6,844 nt of DNA from Syntrophomonadaceae bacterium (lineage in GTDB: Bacteria > Bacillota > Syntrophomonadia > Syntrophomonadales > Syntrophothermaceae), in NCBI GenBank assembly GCA_029907055.1, contig JARYMO010000076.1, positions 1 to 6,844 of the forward strand, in the 5' to 3' direction. The notes below the pieces were generated by a model. That model was not told where the DNA came from. It saw nothing but the letters and a program-made list of their open reading frames with translations, and did no database searches. The position numbers and the translations under genes are program-made. Positions 5,629-6,844 of this stretch are shown in pieces. Each line of letters begins with the position of its first letter. The first letter of the stretch is position 1.

Positions 5629-5700
5629 GTCGCACAGACGCTGGCGGCAGGCGTGCGCTGGCCGCCGGATCCGCGGTCTGCCGCGCCCTCTGTCCGTGAC
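5629..5700 (-). other. Possible three-way-junction RNA in the thiolase leader
   Basis: On the minus strand an outer helix (GTC/GAC plus ACAGA/TCTGT) would enclose two hairpins: CGCGG-CAGA-CCGCG (5672-5685) and GGCGGC...GCCGCC (5643-5666). It matches no riboswitch class I recognise. In sequence this GC-rich, such pairing can arise by chance. Confidence 0.22.
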
Positions 5701-5962
5701 GCACCTGCAACTGTAGGCTCCCCACCCCCTTCCGGACATCCTGCCAGGGACAAGGACGGGCACACACCGTTGACTCGCCTCCCCCCACCGGGGTGCGCGC
5801 GTGAACCTACCGGGGCGACAACCTGGGAGCGATGTATGCGTGGAGAAAGGAAATGACAGCGGCGTGTCCGCCTGCTCGCGGCGGCTGGGCCGCAGCTGGG
5901 GTCGACTGGTGGGTCGTTGGCAGGAATCGAACGAGCCCGCGCTGTTGCGTGACTCTAGTTTC

Positions 5963-5991
5963 ATTGTACACCCTGAAAGCAAGCGCCTCAA
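5963..5991 (-). promoter_or_regulatory. Sigma-A-like promoter for the thiolase-DUF35-pta-ACP genes
   Basis: On the minus strand TTGAGG (5986-5991) and TACAAT (5963-5968) are spaced by exactly 17 bp; the -10 matches five of six consensus bases, the -35 four of six. The AT-rich bases just after it (GAAACTAGAG) stand out from the GC-rich surroundings. Transcription would begin near 5956, about 400 nt before the thiolase start. Confidence 0.6.
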
Positions 5992-6049
5992 CCGGACCGG
6001 CGGCAGCGGGGCAGCCTGCTGCAGCACGAACGGGGGCCGACCTCCGGGC

Positions 6050-6844
6050 TCACTGGATGAGCCGGCGACGGATCATCAACAGGGGGAGACGGGCACTGAG
6101 CAGCAGGAAGGCAGCCAGCCAGGCAAGGTGGCCGGCGACAGCCGGTGTGACCCGTCCCAGCACCAGCGGACGCACCGCCTCCACCGCGTGGTACAGGGGC
6201 ATGAACCAGGCCAGGCGCCGCACGGCCTCCGGCAGCACATCGAGAGGAAAGAAGATGCCTGAGAAGAAAAACATGGGGGTGATGAAGAGGGTGAAAAAGT
6301 ATTCGAAGGAATCAAACCCCGGGGCAATGCTGGTCCAGACCAGGGAGAGCACCGAGATGACGCCCACGGTCAGCAGGAGCGGGACCGGCACGGCCAGCGC
6401 CCAGGCCGACCTGACCACCCCGAAGGCGGCCACCACGCACAGGAAGACCGACCCGTACAGCACCCCCTTGAAGGTCCCGTACAGCAGCTCGCCGCACACC
6501 ACGTCATCCAGGCTCACCGGGGTGGCCACCATGCCCTGGAAGGATTTCTGCACCGCCATGCGCGTGTAGCTGCCGTAGGTCATCTCGTAGGCGCTGGCGA
6601 ACATGGCCGAGGATGCCACCAGCGCCGGCGCCAGGAATTCCAGGTAAGTAAGCCCCTGCACCCTGCTCACGAAGCCACCCAGCCCGATGCCCATCGCCCA
6701 CAGGTAAAAGACGGGGTCGATGATGTTGAAGACCAGGTTGGCCTTCCAGGTCTTGCGGAAGATGAGCAGGTTGCGGCGGAACACCCTCCACACCAGCGCC
6801 CAGCAGATGTCGGGGGGGACGAGCAGCGCGCGCGGGAAGTCCCT
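6050..6844 (-). CDS. ABC-2 type transporter permease (NodJ-like), 5' end beyond window
   Basis: An integral membrane permease of the ABC-2 family, which exports small molecules, lipids or glycans across the cytoplasmic membrane with a separate ATPase subunit. From the GTG at 6793 onward (247 residues) about six hydrophobic segments are visible near 23-42, 51-71, 106-128, 132-155, 164-184 and 219-240. The family signature lies in the fifth segment and after it: FITPMFFFSGIFFPLDVLP at 170-188, then WFMPLYHAVEAVRPLVLG at 196-213. The frame is open for 17 more codons to the window edge, with no ribosome binding site before GTG 6793, so the true start probably lies outside; 264 visible residues already equal the usual NodJ/DrrB size. 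Its ATPase gene is presumably just upstream, out of view. The cargo is unknown, and nothing links it functionally to the acyl-CoA genes except direction. Confidence 0.85.
   Translation of the reverse strand, partial: RDFPRALLVPPDICWALVWRVFRRNLLIFRKTWKANLVFNIIDPVFYLWAMGIGLGGFVSRVQGLTYLEFLAPALVASSAMFASAYEMTYGSYTRMAVQKSFQGMVATPVSLDDVVCGELLYGTFKGVLYGSVFLCVVAAFGVVRSAWALAVPVPLLLTVGVISVLSLVWTSIAPGFDSFEYFFTLFITPMFFFSGIFFPLDVLPEAVRRLAWFMPLYHAVEAVRPLVLGRVTPAVAGHLAWLAAFLLLSARLPLLMIRRRLIQ

Larger units (their letters stand above)
5551..6049. other. 499-bp intergenic region before the thiolase
   Basis: No supported gene is seen. It contains a sigma-A-like promoter (5963-5991), a long transcribed leader with a possible folded element (5629-5700), and two copies of ACCGGGG (5787-5793 and 5809-5815). 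Reading frames across it are open on both strands only because the DNA is GC-rich; their translations are rich in Arg and Pro and resemble nothing. No clear terminator follows the ABC permease stop at 6050. Confidence 0.55.

Noticed and set aside
4318..5856. Plus-strand open frame of over 500 codons opposite the thiolase
   Set aside because: It is the antisense of a well-supported thiolase gene and has no recognisable domain; high GC keeps it open.
5905..5935. tRNA/tmRNA-like end on the minus strand (TTCGATTCC followed by ACCCACCA)
   Set aside because: The T-stem does not pair, spacing from the loop to CCA is off by two, and no matching 5' acceptor strand lies upstream. A decayed tRNA fragment or attachment site is possible but unsupported.
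5551..6027. In-frame extension of the thiolase by about 159 residues
   Set aside because: The extra residues are Arg/Pro-rich with no family similarity, and the ATG at 5550 has a good ribosome binding site and a thiolase-like N terminus; openness reflects GC content. The predicted promoter's start site near 5956 also lies inside this stretch.
1..6844. CRISPR array, insertion sequence, toxin-antitoxin or phage genes
   Set aside because: No regularly spaced repeats, transposase motifs or small toxin-like gene pairs were seen on either strand.

Overview
The window is GC-rich, compact bacterial DNA. It reads best as a high-GC anaerobic Bacillota (clostridial lineage). The reasons are very strong purine-rich ribosome binding sites of the GGAGG type before almost every gene, GTG starts, an apparent sigma-54 promoter serving a 3-hydroxyacyl-CoA dehydrogenase, and a gene set centred on acyl-CoA and acetyl-phosphate chemistry. 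The lineage is an inference; no rRNA or other taxonomic marker is present.

Layout from left to right. (1) Positions 2-370, minus strand: N-terminal 123 residues of a 3-hydroxyacyl-CoA dehydrogenase cut by the window edge. It is preceded by a 448-bp intergenic region holding a near-perfect sigma-54 (-24/-12) promoter and several inverted repeats that could be activator sites. (2) 819-2003, minus: a DUF362 protein with no iron-sulfur cysteines. (3) 2096-2485, plus: holo-ACP synthase (AcpS), the only plus-strand gene, with its own sigma-A-like promoter. (4) 2470-4267 and on to 5550, minus: four closely spaced genes, in transcription order an SCP2-type thiolase, a DUF35 zinc-ribbon/OB-fold partner protein, phosphate acetyltransferase and an acyl carrier protein. 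A sigma-A-like promoter lies about 410 bp before the thiolase. (5) 6050-6844, minus: an ABC-2 (NodJ-like) permease whose 5' end runs off the right edge.

How they may work together: the thiolase and its DUF35 partner would make or cleave a beta-ketoacyl-CoA, the dehydrogenase handles the 3-hydroxyacyl/3-ketoacyl step, and Pta exchanges acetyl-CoA with acetyl phosphate. The ACP and AcpS genes lie tail to tail with a 16-bp overlap; AcpS would attach phosphopantetheine to the ACP. The ACP has Arg in place of the usual Asp before its phosphopantetheine Ser, and the AcpS lacks the usual His in its C-terminal motif, so they may be a matched divergent pair.

No CRISPR array, transposase, insertion sequence, rRNA or convincing tRNA was seen. 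Nothing here is clearly a new system. The points most worth checking are the sigma-54 control region, the divergent ACP/AcpS pair next to Pta, the uncharacterised thiolase-DUF35 pair, and the strong stem-loop in front of pta.
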